Shown piece after piece: positions 46,335-58,108 of a DNA stretch of 64,000 nt. Origin of the DNA: Kuschelorhynchus macadamiae (Eukaryota > Arthropoda > Insecta > Coleoptera > Curculionidae); NCBI GenBank assembly GCA_030620095.1, contig JAUTXW010005194.1:914501-978500 (forward strand). Reading direction: 5' to 3'. The first letter of the stretch is position 1. Each line of letters opens with the position of its first letter. The notes under the pieces are model-generated. The model was not told the origin of the DNA. It worked only from the letters and a program-made list of their open reading frames with translations, and did not search any database. The translations under genes and the position numbers were made by a program.

Positions 46335-48135
46335 GAAGTTCCACAAGTCATGAAAAAGTAGTTACTGTGGATAAAAATCCAGATCTAAACGAAATAATGA
46401 CGACTTTTGTGGAAGACAGTGACGATTCATTGCAGGATCCAAACTATGGAGGTACCATTGTTTTCAATAACCGATAGCGACAAATTTAATAAAATTATTT
46501 AATTATTATTTTACGAGAGACAGTTCCAAACGAATTGAACTATAGTAATCTTCGGACGGTAAGAACTATTGTTTTTAAAACTGATTGCAAGAAGTGAATT
46601 AAATTATTTTAATTTCTAGAAGATGAGCTGCCAAATACATGTGGTAAAAATGGAAGCAGATGGAAAACAGGTCACCCAGAAACTTGGAAATATAGCGTAG
46701 CAAAAAAAAGAAGAAGTGAGAGCAACGAACAACGATCAGATAAGCAACCAAAACCTATAAATTGTCAAAAATGTAGGTACAAAAGCCATAATAAGTTTTC
46801 TGACGAAGAAAGCAAATTACTCTGTCAAACTTATTGGAAACTTAGGGACTTTAAAAGACAAAAAGATTTTCTTTTAAATAATATAACTTGTAAAACGCCA
46901 GAAAGACGTAGATTCAGAAACAACAATAGACCAGCACGAAAGGACTCAAAGCAATATTATTTTGAAAAAAACAAATACAAATTGAGGGTATGCCATTCTC
47001 TTTTTCTGAAAACGCTAAATATTTGCAATGATGTAGTTCTAAATGCAATCCTGCATAAAGGACCAGTCGGCACTTATGTTGGAGAAGATAAAAGAGGAAA
47101 ATCCAACCCTGGGAATAAAACTCCTGACTGTATTGTGACCGATATAAAAACGACAAGGAAGAAGTATATAGACAGTACACTTTCAATATCAAAGATGTAC
47201 TTTTTATATACCAAAAAATGTCAGCAGGAGAATAAACAAGCTGCCTTCTTCATTACCTATAAGCGAAATTTCGGCAAAGAGTATAACTTTTCATTTTTTA
47301 AACTCAAAAAGGATCTCTGCCAGATATGTGAAAAGAATAAAAAACCAGTCACAGCAGACCAACCGCAAGAACATGATGAGAGTTACCTCAGTCATCTACG
47401 AAGAAAAGAAGATTGTTACGCAGAAAAGAAGAAAGATAACAGTAACTTTCGATTTACAGTCTGTCCTACAGATTCCCTGTTCAGATGTAAGTCCAATGTA
47501 TTATTCGAGAAAAATTTATGTTTACAATCTTACTATTTATGAATCAGCTCCCCCAAATAATGCTTTTGCTTTTGTTGGACTGAACTGAATGGGAAAAGGG
47601 GAAGCTCTGAAATCGACTCAGTTTCGCTCTGGTCGGACACATGTGGAGGACGGAACAGAAATCAACATGTGGCAGCGCTATTACATTATTTAGTACATGT
47701 GAGCCATATTGAGGTGATCGAACATAAATTTTTAGAGAGTGGTCACTCTTATATGGAGGCTGATTCAATGCACAGTGCAATTGAACATGCGAAAAAGTAC
47801 ATTTCAGTCTATACCATTAAAGATTCGATTAATATTTTTCATATTGCAAGATCAAAAAGAAATCGTAATAAGCAGTGTGAGCCATACAATGTCAGAGAAC
47901 TAAGATTCAATGAGTTTTATGATTTAAAAGCATTGTCCGATGTGCTTCTAAAAAATAGATCTAAGGATATCGAAGGGAAAACAGTAAATTGGTTGCTGAT
48001 TAAAAGTTTAAGGTATTCGAAAAACCATCCTGGTATTATCGAATTTAAATATGAACATAGTAGCGAATACAAAGTTATAAATATTTGGGGAAAAGGCAGA
48101 TCACCAGCAATTCCAAAACAATTAAACAACTTGTA
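46335..48135 (+). pseudogene. Spliced DDE-type transposon gene, unassigned, part 1
   Basis: An exon 46335-46451 (after TTTCTAG, ending GGAG|GTACC) joins in phase to an exon from 46620 (after TTTCTAG, DELPNTCGKNGSRWKTG). A possible 35-base cassette (46524-46558) lies between but would not keep the frame into the next exon. Then come a Cys cluster (CQKCRYKSHNKFSDEE), RVCHSLFLKTLNI, GEDKRGKSNPGNKTPDCI, SISKMYFLY and FFKLKKDLCQICEKN. After frameshifts near 47460 and 47590 the reading is LWSDTCGGRNRN and KFLESGHSYMEADSMHSAIE. This pattern occurs in a widespread family of uncharacterised insect and cnidarian transposon proteins; Sola is one candidate superfamily, not confirmed. It is split at 48135 by a DD41D element. 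Confidence 0.65.
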
Positions 48136-48622
48136 CAGGGTGTCCGGATTTGGTTGCAAAAGCAGGGTATCTCGCTTATTTTTAAAGATAGAACCTTGCG
48201 GTTTTCACGAACCTGAGCTAATTTTTTGTGAAACTCATGAAGCCGTAAACAAAATTTTCATAGCCTTCTTCGTTTATGAGATACAGGGCGAAATAGAAAA
48301 TTTTGCATTTTGGGACCCCCCTCGTATCTCGGTTATCCTTTAACATAACGCAAAGGGAAAAATTGCTGCTTATGCAGTTTTTTACGCTGGATCTAGTGGG
48401 GTAGTTATATTTTTCATTTGAGTTGTTATTTTTTAGATACGACCCAAAGTTGTGTTTTTTTAAAAGGGACACCCTGTATATTTGTCCAGAAATTGATTTG
48501 TCCTTTTAAAAGCTTCTCAAAAATATATAATAGTATGGGTCTATTTTAATAAACAACAACAAAAATCCTAATTTTTATAATTATCATCCCAAATTTTGCA
48601 GTAGGCCATGCAAAACGATGCC
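48136..48622 (+). repeat. Long terminal inverted repeat, left
   Basis: 487 bp; inverse at 50055-50545. Confidence 0.85.
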
Positions 48623-48736
48623 GTTTTCTTTTGTTTTCTTGGAAACAAATGACATTTCCCAATTTTGTACGCGTATATAAAATATAGCGCTAGTTTTTTG
48701 TATTTATTTATTGTGTAAAAATATATTTGTATTATT

Positions 48737-49852
48737 ATGGAAGAAAACCAAACATTATGAAAAAAGTACGATATGTTAGCTTGTTTTATATTAAGTAATG
48801 AAAATGTTGAAGCGGTTTCTGAGATGTATTTTAAAAGGTAAATAGTTAATTCTTAGGTTAGGTTGAAATACTATTGCTTAATTTTTATTTAGATATCCAG
48901 AAAGGAGGCAACCTAATATATCCACTTTTTATCGGATAAAAAAGAATTTACTTAATCACGGATCATTTATCAAACCTCGTACGAAAACATATAACAAAGA
49001 AAATCGGGAGGCTAAGGAAATTACGGTTTTGGCTAATGCAGAAGCTTACCCTACAAACTCTTGTAGGGCTAGTGAAAAGAGCATAAGAATTCCAAAAACT
49101 AGAGTTCAAGAAATTCTAAAAAAGCACAAATACCACCCATCAAATTTAGGCTCGTGCAGCACTTACAGCCAGGGGATGCAGAGCGTCGGGTAGTCTTCTG
49201 CAATTGGTTTCGAGAAAGATCCTATATGGTTAGAGATTTTGAAAGGAAGGTTATATGGTCAGACGAAGCACATTTCAGTAATTCTGGTATACTCAATAGG
49301 CACAATAGTAGATTCTGGTCCCAGGAAAATCAACACCAAATATTTCCCAGAAGACAGCAGGGCAGGTTTGGTGTAAATGAGTCCTGCTTCATATTAGGAA
49401 CACATATAAAATTTTATATATTTGAGGGAAATCTAACAGCCAATCGCCATATAGAAATTTTAGAGGCAGCTATACCTGAATTACTTGACGATGTTCCTCT
49501 AGCGCAAATTAACGAAATTTATTTTCAACAGGACGGTGCTCCTGCACACAATTCTGGAATGACGAGATTATTTCTGGACAATAATTTTACCAATCAATGG
49601 ATCGGAACAAATGGACCTATAAGATGGCCCCCTAGGACCCCAGATTTGTCGATTTTAGATTTCTTTCTATGGGGATATCTGGAAAATAGAATTTACAAAA
49701 ACCACTATGATAATATCCAAGATTTATGAAATGCAATAAGAGAAAATTTTCGCTATTTACAAAATCATCCCGTTATTTTGCTTAATTCCCTAAAACGAAT
49801 ACGAAAATTGTGCGAAGCATGCATAGAACAAAATGGAAATCAGTTTGAATAG
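48737..49852 (+). pseudogene. DD41D transposase with 55-bp intron
   Basis: Starts MEENQTL then a stop, then KKYDMLACFILSNENVEAVSEMYFKR, homologous to the start of the intact 34149-35213 protein. An intron 48838-48892 (AAAAG|GTAAATAG ... TTTATTTAG|ATATCC) splits an Arg codon before YPERRQP. Further on: VIWSDEAHFSNSG (first Asp), FQQDGAPAHNS (second), PPRTPDLSILDFFLWG (third); 41 residues lie between the last two. A frameshift near 49150 and a stop at 49727 interrupt it. Dead but young. Confidence 0.85.
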
Positions 49853-50054
49853 TTCTTTTGATTTCCTTGGTTACTGTAGTTCTTATACGACAGTTGATTT
49901 TTGCTGAAAGGCTTGTTACATAATAATTTATTACTGTTTTGTTCTTGTGTTACATAAATCTAGGTAAGTGTATAAATCTATTAAATAGATTTAATTACAT
50001 ATTTATTTTGATTTATTTTTAGGATGTAGATATTGTTAACGACTTTAAATAAAA

Positions 50055-50545
50055 GGCAGCATTGTTTTGCATGGCCTACTGCAAAATTTGGGATGATAAT
50101 TATAAAAATTAGGATTTTTGTTGTTGTTTATTAAAATAGACCCATACTATTATATATTTTTGAGAAGCTTTTAAAAGGACAAATCAATTTCTGGACAAAT
50201 ATACAGGGTGACCCATTTAAAAAAACACAACTTTGGGTCATATCTAAAAAATAACAACTCAAATGAAAAATATGACTACGCCACTGGATCCAGCGTAAAA
50301 AACTGCATAAGCAGCAATTTTTCCCTTTGCGTTAAGTTAAAGGATAACCGAGATACGAGGGGGGTCCCAAAATGCAAAATTTTGTATTTCGCCCTGTATC
50401 TCATAAACGAAGAAGGCTATGAAAATTTTGTTTACGGCTTCATGAGTTTTACAAAAAATATAGCTCAGGTTCGTGAAAACCGCAAGGTTCTATCTTTAAA
50501 AATAAGCGAGATACCCTGCTTTTGCAACCAAATCCGGACACCCTG
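50055..50545 (-). repeat. Long terminal inverted repeat, right
   Basis: 491 bp; inverse of 48136-48622. Confidence 0.85.
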
Positions 50546-50547
50546 TA

Positions 50548-50757
50548 CAGTAACTTATTACCTATAAGCACAAAGAAAAAAGAAGATCTTTTGAAACTAT
50601 GCAAAAGTGGTGCAATTCCCCTCGAATTTCACGGATGGTACAAGTCTCTTTCCTCTGCAAAAAATGTCCAAGAAGCAACTGTGGGAACTTCTAATGAAGA
50701 AATCGATTCTCATTCTGATAATGAGCCCTTGGCTCATTATTTAGTTCAGTCAAAGTA
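50548..50757 (+). pseudogene. Spliced DDE-type transposon gene, part 2
   Basis: Continues part 1 after the inserted element: SNLLPISTKKKEDLLKLCKS, IPLEFHGWYKSL, then an acidic Ser-rich tail and stop after HYLVQSK. This is the usual end of that family. Confidence 0.65.
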
Positions 50758-51118
50758 AACAAGCTCGTCAAGAAAAATCCATTAAGTCCAGAAAAAATGG
50801 AGTAGTTTCTCAGAAAAATCCATTAAGTCCTATTGTTATAAAAAACTCCAATAGTTTAAAAAAAATCTGTATTTCAATTGAACCTAGAATACACTTAAAT
50901 GGATGCCGTTGTCTAACAATTGGTTTTAGAGCACACGTTTTCAGTTTTTGGACTTACATGATTTTCCTTGTACGCCCACGAAATTATCTTCCAAATTAAA
51001 AAAAAAAAAACATTTTTCGTGATTTATCATATCAATTTAAAGTTCTCCGACTCTAAAAAAAAAACACCCTTTATGATACTAAAGGGCAAAAACCATAACT
51101 ACATAAATTATAACGTAC

Positions 51119-51632
51119 CGAATCATATTTCTCGTCTGGTTTTCGGTCATTTTTCGATTTACGCCTTGGCCCTCTACTATAACGCACAATTCCAGGGGAA
51201 GCAAAATTTTATCCGCTCTTTGTGGGTTTCCGACCCACAATGAAGGGAGCTCTGGATACCTCAAACGATAATTTTTTGCCCTGCTGAAATATTCCATAAT
51301 ACTAACTCTCTGTCCATTATTATCAAACATGGTGGTTGCTGGTGGACCTCCAAGTCCATTTACCTTGTAATTTTTTTTAGTACTTGCGTTATCTCCTATT
51401 TGATAAGTGACCCTTAATCCTGTAATAAACTTTCTCAATACTTCTTCTTGCATCGGATTTAAACGTCTTAGGTCCTCTCGTCTCATGTCTTGCCGGCCAG
51501 TGCTAAGAAGCTGTGCTAGCACGTCTATTACGTTGATATTTTTCGGAAATGCCTTATGGGCAACGTCAACATTTAATAAGGGTTTCCAGCCTCTAATAGC
51601 CGATTGATAGAATCCGTGATACATTTCCATCC
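51119..51632 (-). CDS. AGO2: Argonaute-2, PAZ-domain exon
   Basis: Acceptor TTTGTAG before GGATGGAAATG (51632) and donor ATTCG|GTACGT (51119). It encodes GMEMYHGFYQSAIRGWKPLL (the L1 strand leading into PAZ), the PAZ fold through QEEVLRKFITGLRVTY and FDNNGQRVSIMEYFSRAKNY, and RLRYPELPSLWVGNP, ILLPLELCVIVEGQ and MTENQTRNMIR. These align with human AGO2 YPxLPCLQVG...LPLEVCNIVxGQ...LTDNQTSxMIR (recalled). PAZ holds the 3' end of the guide RNA. The exon begins with two bases of a Gly codon completed by the exon at 62763 and ends with two bases of an Arg codon completed at 42728. Confidence 0.93.
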
Positions 51633-52170
51633 CTACAAATGTAAAAAATTAGTTAGTTTACTTCTACGTTATTCAGACTTGTACATATAGCCAACTTCTT
51701 TTTAATTAGCAAAAGTTCACATTGCTTCACCCTTCGCATCGGGGAACAAAATTAGGAATAACTCCGTCAAAAAATAAAAAGGCTTCCTAATTTTGTACAA
51801 AATGGCTCTGCTTTCTAGGCTATTGGCATTTAAATAATAATATATACATACATAAATACAACAAAAAAGTGTTTATGTACAGGGTATCCGAATTTCGATG
51901 GTTTTGCTTGATTTGATCTCCCTTATTACTGAAGATAGAGAGATGCAGTTTTCGCAACACTGCGCTACTTTTTTGTGAAACCAAAGAAGCTGCAAACAAA
52001 TTTTTCTTAGCCATTTTCGTTTTTGAGATACAGGGTGAAATTGAAAATTTTGCGTTTTTAGGTACCCCTCGTATCTCGATGGCCTGCAACTTACCGAAAA
52101 GGTGAAAACTAACTTCGATAGAGTCAGTTTTTGGTTAGCTACTATCGTTTCCGAGGTATAGACTAAAGTT

Positions 52171-52287
52171 GTACCAAAGTTTGTTATAATATCATAATTA
52201 AGTAATAAATCAATAAACAAAGATACATACCTACTATTTAGTATTTACCCTGGACAACAAAACTAACACAAATACTTAGGAAATCTA
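52171..52287 (+). repeat. 117-bp direct duplication, first copy
   Basis: Starts GTACCAAAGTTTGTTATAAT and ends TTAGGAAATCTA; recurs at 53195-53311 with few differences. Confidence 0.85.
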
Positions 52288-52576
52288 GTAAAAAAAATAT
52301 ATACATATTATACACTAGCGAGAATAATGCAAAATACGAAAGAGCTAAAGAAATGAACAAAGAGTTTAAATTTTATATCAGAATTCATACAGGCTGCTGC
52401 AAAAAAAAGTTCCGCAATATAAACTTGTAGGTGGTGTAAAAAAATGTAATACCCTGTATACTACCACCCACGATTTTAATATTTTATCGTAGAGGTTCTT
52501 AAAAATAATACATATTCTAAATTTGAACTAGTTGTCTCAGAAGGAACTGGAAAAAACGCAAAAAACGGGAAAAAAA

Positions 52577-53030
52577 TTGAAACTTTGACACCCTGTATAC
52601 GAAAATGGTGCGTTTTTGCCAATATATATATATATATATATATATATTAGTATTTTTTCCTATTTTGTCGAGTACTATCACCCCCTGAAATATGTCCACG
52701 ACATTAATTAACACCCTGTATAACGATTTGAAAAATTAATTGGTACGCCCCTGAAATAAAATTAACATTCGGAAAGGCAAAATTGTATTTACTTTATTTA
52801 CAAAACGTCCTTGGAAAAGCCGAAATGACTAAAAGAATAGTATTTTTAATAAGAATGTTTAATTTAGTGATCAAAATGTTGAAAAAAATGCGTATTATAA
52901 GAAAAAAATTAATTAAAAAAAAACAAATCAGATATCAAAATTTTGAGAAATTAGTTTTTTCTTAAACACCCATTTATTAAGTTCATGCATACAAAATCAA
53001 AATAATTTCAGATATGCAAATTTTCGCATC
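52577..53030 (+). repeat. (TA)n-bearing repeat, copy 2 (empty site)
   Basis: Same sequence as 42871-42945 plus 44848-45260, but with an uninterrupted (TA)n at 52621-52646. It shows the state before Tc1-like insertion in copy 1. Confidence 0.85.
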
Positions 53031-53194
53031 GATCGACTAAAGTTGGTTTTTTTTTTAAATGGGATACCCTGTATGTAACACTTAATATTTATTTCAATCC
53101 GGTATCGACAATTAAGGCAATTTGAAGAAATTTTAATCTGTTTTTCTAGTAGGCCATGAAAATTGTGTGTTAATTTTCTAAATCTGAATAATCT

Positions 53195-53311
53195 GTACCA
53201 AAGTTTGTTATAATATCATAATTAAACAATAAATCAATAAACAAAGATACATACCTACTATTTAGTATTTACCTTGGACAACACAACTAACACAAATACT
53301 TAGGAAATCTA
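53195..53311 (+). repeat. 117-bp direct duplication, second copy
   Basis: Matches 52171-52287. The two flank about 0.9 kb that includes the (TA)n-bearing repeat. Confidence 0.85.
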
Positions 53312-53608
53312 ATAAAAAAACTAAAAATGTTTTTTTAACAACAAATGACGTTGGATTTAATACTTTATAATTTTTGTAATGTTGACAATTGTGTTGTTTG
53401 AAAATACTTACTTACATCTATTTAATTTATCCCTTAGAAATACCCAAGATCTGTTTTAAATAAAGTAAGGCGGCTATGACTGGATTAGACAAAAGAATAT
53501 ATAGATTCTGTTGAGCCATTGTAGAAACTAATTGACATTTGTCATTGTTATATTATTTTAATCAAATATTGCCTTTGTCCATTTATTCAATATCAAATAG
53601 CTGCGAAT

Positions 53609-54270
53609 TTCGAAAACTTGGAGAAATATGGCATGCCTGTTTGTTTTATACAGTGCCAGGAAAATCCGGATGAAGCGTCAGAGATGTATCTAATCCGGTA
53701 AGTGACAGGAGTAATACTAAGTAAACAAAATAACTTTGCTTCTTAAACCAATGCTTTTCGGAACTAGTGATAGCCGATGTAGAAGGACTCCCAGTAATTT
53801 TGAAAAACAAAAGTACAGATAATAATAAAACTTTAGTTTTGTGACTTTTTTTTCAGAATAATAATATTAATATTTCAAATTATGCCTATCGTTCCTAATA
53901 GGTTATAATTGTGTCCAAAATTTGCTTGTAATAAAAAAGCATATTATTGCAGCAAGTCTGTAACATGAAAGATACGATGTCACTAAATTTAATAAAATTA
54001 ATTATAATTAAAATAAGTTTTGTGATAAGAAAAAACATCTTTTACATCGCCCTGTATAATAAAATAATTTAATTTAATTTATTTTGAATATGTAGTTCTA
54101 TACTCTATATATCTGTAAATAGCATTTATTCCTTATAGATACCCAGAACGAAGACAGCCCGATAAGAGAACATTTTCAACTTCCTGCCAAAAAGTCGAGG
54201 ATGAAGTGGGAGTACCTAAGTCAACTGTGCAGATTATTCGAAAAAAATACCATTTCAAACCATATAAATA
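53609..54270 (+). pseudogene. DD41D transposase N-terminal remnant with intron
   Basis: FENLEKYGMPVCFIQCQENP and DEASEMYLIR match the N-terminus of the 34149 protein. An intron 53698-54138 (ATCCG|GTAAGT ... CCTTATAG|ATACCC) splits the Arg codon before YPERRQP, exactly where the 48737 gene has its intron. After TFSTSCQKVEDE the reading skips to VPKSTVQIIRKKYHFKPYK, so the middle helix-turn-helix part is deleted, and it stops at the LINE junction. Confidence 0.8.
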
Positions 54271-54274
54271 AAAA

Positions 54275-54935
54275 GTGACCCAAATAATTAAAGGCCTATA
54301 TCTATTCTGCCATTTATTTATCTACAATAAAGTGAAACAATTTTTAGAAAATCAGAATATCTTGTTTTTTGATCAGTATGGCTTTCGCAAATCCAAGGAC
54401 ACTGAGGTAGCAGCAATTGACTTAGTAACACAAATTCAACTTGTTTTAGATAGATATGAAAAATTTTGCCTATTATCCAGTGATTTGTGTAAAGCTTTTG
54501 ACACTGTAGACCATAAAATATTGCTTAAAAACTTGTTTCATATCGGTATAAGAGGTACTATATATAATTGGTTCCAAAATTATTTGTTGGACCGAAAGCA
54601 GTTTGTTCAGATTGGCAAAAATAAAAGTCACCAAAAAATTTTATGTGGTGTGCCTCAAGGATCTATATTGGATCCATTAAATTATTTGCTCATGATACCA
54701 CCCTTCTCTACAGATAATTTTGCAAAAATAAATGTTATTATTAATAAAGACCTAAATTGAATTACCAACTGGTTATTGGCACAAAAATTAACTTTAAACT
54801 TTCAGAAATCCTCTTTCATGTATATATCGAATATTATTCAAAATACAAATATTCCGCCAATATATTTTTCTAATAATCAATTATAATTATTTAATTATTT
54901 AATTATTCAAAGTGTATTAAATTTTTAGGCTTATA
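54275..54935 (+). pseudogene. LINE reverse transcriptase fragment, part 1
   Basis: FDQYGFRKSKDTEVAAIDLV, CLLSSDLCKAFDTVDHKILL and QKILCGVPQGSILDPL are RT motifs of Jockey/CR1-like non-LTR elements. The YxDD block is missing through an internal deletion (after PLNYLLM). It is broken at 54935 by a DD41D element and resumes at 61486. Confidence 0.82.
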
Positions 54936-55528
54936 TACAGGGTGTCCCACGACGAATTGCGGCGATCGATTTCTCAGAAAGTAGGCTTCAGAAAAATTTG
55001 AAATTTTGGCAGCTAACTAAAGTCGATGGGGGCAATTCGCGCAAAATATTTTCAAGATGGCGGCACTTCCGGTTATACCGGAAGTAGACGTCAACTTTCT
55101 TATTTTAAATCAGGGTTCGAAGGATATATATCCATGGATATATATCGTGATATATATCGTGATATACTATACATTGATATATATCCGATATTTTGAAAAA
55201 AATTTAATTTCTCCGGAAAATGGTCCCACGGCCTGACGCCGACGCCTCAGCTGTTAACTGCATTAACTACGAACAGCAAGAGTGAACGGCGGCGCTACAT
55301 TCGATTCGGTATCGATCGCTTACCGGGGAATCCCCGTTATCAGGGAATCTCCGTAACCGGGAAATCACCGCGGTTTTGTTGTTTTGTATATGTAGGTGAA
55401 ATTCCCAGGGCCAGTTGTTTGTTTCCTAGCTCCACTTATTCTACGTTTTTGTTTTATTATTGAATCAGTGTAGTGGTGTTTAGTGATTTTGATTGTACTT
55501 ATTTAATATTAATTATCATCAAATAAAT

Positions 55529-58108
55529 ATGCCAAAACCAAAGCATCGGGTTTGGCGATATTTTGAATGTATATCCAAGAAGGCCAACAGTACTGGAAAA
55601 TGGGCAAAATGTAGAGAGTGTTCAAAAGAGATGCAGGGTATACCGTCACGAATGGAAAAACATATTATGTTACACAAACAAAATGCTTCAGCTGACACAC
55701 AAGAGCCTGTTCTTGAAGTCTTCGCTTCAACTAGTTCCAGTTCTACTAGTTTTGGAATTGCTTCTACTTCTTCTAGTTCTAGTTTTACTACAAAGCAGGG
55801 GTCAAGAACTTCAGGTAGGTAATTAAAAATTAGAATACAACCTGTTTACTCGTATAGATAAATGAACAGTCACTTTCAAAATTGAAGAGATACCAGGGTT
55901 ATAAATTCTTTTAAAATGTGTCGTTTCTTATGTTAATTTGTATGTGTTACTGTACAGGGTCATCCAAATAAAAAAAGGTCCATTTTTTCCATTTTCCTTT
56001 TATTTAGTTAGAGTAAAAATCAAAATAGCCATTTTACGTAATTTTTTCCGTAGAACACAAAAATGCTAACCAAAAAAACAATTAAAATTAAAACAGAAGA
56101 AATATGACATAAACTTTGCTTTTTTTAAAAGGAACATACTAATTTTTACTTCATGTTTCAAAACTATATAATTTTGAAGGTTTATTTTTTTTTAGTAATT
56201 TCATTACAAATAATTTATTTTTTAAAAATATTTATTTTTTATTAATACCAATAATAATATCAGAGGTGACAACGTACGACAGGTTATTGCCGGTATAAAT
56301 AAAAATTAAAATACTTTTTAAAAAATTAAAATATTTTTTATCAATGTAGTAAAAAGATAATAATTGTTTTAAACATTTAAAATTAGAAAGTTTTGAAATA
56401 TGAAGTAAAAAGTAGTATTTCCATTTAAAAAAAGCAAAGTTTATGCCATATTTCTTGTGTTTTAATTTTAATTATTTTTTGGTTGTCATTTTCGTATTCT
56501 ACGGAAAAAATTACGTAAAATGACTATTTTAATTTTTACTCTAAATAAAAAGAAAATGAAAAAAATGTACCTTTACCTTTTATTTGGATGACGCTGTACC
56601 TATACCTAGTTTTATTTTCAGAGTATTAGGATTCAGAGGGTCCAATTTCCCAGCCTATCAAAAAGAAGCAGCACTGCTTAACGATGGCAAAAAATGTAAT
56701 TGCCACATCAGAATCATACTCTAAAGAACTCAACCTCAAATAGGAAGATTTTTCTTTACAACAAATACACCGTTTTTGCATGCCAATCACATTCAATTTA
56801 AGAAAATGATAAATGCACTAAGACCTGGATATAATGGCCCCTCTCCATATCAGATTGGAGGGCCGATTTTAGACGAAGTGTATGAGAAACTTTTAAAAGA
56901 GTGTAGAGATAACTTAAAGGGGCAAATAGTATGCATGTCACTGGACGGGTGGAGTAATGTGCGCAATGAGCCACTGGTATGTTGCAGCATCGTAAATCAA
57001 AATGGTGAGTCATTTTTGGTTGACACCGCAGAAACAGGAACAGAGTCACACACTGCAGAGTATCTAAAGAAAACAGCACTTGAGGCAATAAAGAAAACTG
57101 AAAGTCAATTCCACGTGAAAGTAAGGAGTTTTGTAACAGACAACACAGGAAATGTCAAGAAGATGCGTTTAGAATTAGAGAAAGAAGCTGATATTATACA
57201 ATATGGCTGTTCAGCACATATCTTAAACTTACTCGCCAAAGACCTGGAAATACCCGGGGCCACATCAAATATTCTTCGTGTCATTAAATACTTTCGGAAT
57301 AAACATGTACCATCTGCATCGTACAATCAAGCCGGTGGAAAAAAATTGGTTATGCCATTGGAAATACGATGGAGCACAATGAATAATGCACTGAAGTCTT
57401 TTTTAGAAAACAGGGGTGTTATGGTTCAGTTATGTCAGGACCATAAAGACATAATAGAAAGTGACATTAAAATTGTAAACGATACGCAAACTTCATTAAA
57501 TGCGAATGACCTGATTGCCCGACTGGATCCAAAAAAATATGGCACTGGGATCAATGCATTATCTGGCAAATATTATGGATCATCGGTTCTTGGGGCGGCA
57601 TCTTACGTCCACTCAAAAAGGACAAGCGTTTGAGTTTTTAGATAACATCAACAGTTCTTTTGTTCCCTTTGTAATGTCTCTCATGGCAAAAGAAAATCCA
57701 TTTCCAAAATACTTTTTTGGAGATCACTTTAGACTTACTTCTCCAATAACGTGGTGGAAATCGGTTCCTGTATCGGACTCAGATTGGCCTGATAAAGGAG
57801 CATTTTTAGATTTATGTAAACAGTTGCACACTGCAGTGGCGTCCACAGCTGGAATTGAACGAACCTTTTCATTGTTTGGTTTGGTTCAGTCTGATTTACG
57901 AAATCGTTTGGGAAATGAAAAAGCCAGTAAATTGGTATTCATGTTTAAGTTTATGAATCAAGATACCAACAAAAAACAATCCAATCTTGGTTGGGCATGG
58001 GACGAACCAGTACCTGAGCATCCTGAAACTGACTCTAACAATAAGTTTGTAAACGTCATCGAGGATTCATCAGATGAGGATCTGCCACTGGCCACACTTT
58101 TAGAATGA
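55529..58108 (+). pseudogene. hAT transposase (DUF659), intron and two frameshifts
   Basis: Exon 1 (55529-55814, MPKPKHRVWRYFECIS) has a BED-like finger (CRECSKEMQGIPSRMEKH) and a Ser-rich stretch. It ends TTCAG|GTAGGT. The reading resumes in phase at 56637 after GGATTCAG (GPISQPIKKKQHCL). The body has SLDGWSNVRNEPLVC (first Asp), RSFVTDNTGNVKKM (second), CSAHILNLLAKDL and the dimerisation part STAGIERTFSLFG. Frameshifts near 56740 and 57560 break it. DUF659 plus hAT dimerisation domain is the known order. The tail is acidic (SSDEDLPLATLLE). Confidence 0.87.
55955..56596. repeat. Foldback MITE in the hAT intron
   Basis: CAGGGTCATCCAAATAAAA at 55955 is mirrored at 56596 (CAGCGTCATCCAAATAAAA), TA on both sides, with arms of about 235 bp and a short AT-rich centre. 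No coding sequence. Confidence 0.85.

Larger units (their letters stand above)
48136..50545 (+). mobile_element. DD41D element with about 490-bp inverted arms
   Basis: Ends CAGGGTGTCCGGATTTGG and inverse, with TA duplication (48134-48135, 50546-50547). Arms are 48136-48622 and 50055-50545. Deleting it and one TA restores the host reading (LNNLY then SNLLPISTKKK). It carries a damaged, intron-containing transposase. Its arms resemble the diverged end at 51880-52165. Confidence 0.9.
51880..54270 (+). mobile_element. Decayed DD41D element, right side lost
   Basis: The left end CAGGGTATCCGAATTTCG and the following 280 bp resemble the arm of the 48136 element (gagatacagggtgaaattgaaaattttgc; cctcgtatctcg). 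The transposase remnant at 53609-54270 lies in the same orientation. Between them a repeat has been added, flanked by a 117-bp direct duplication. The right end is missing where the LINE starts. Confidence 0.65.

Noticed and set aside
46335..50757. A previously unknown host defence gene
   Set aside because: The DTCGG and LESGHSYMEADS motifs, decay by frameshifts and split by insertion fit a transposon gene better than a host gene.
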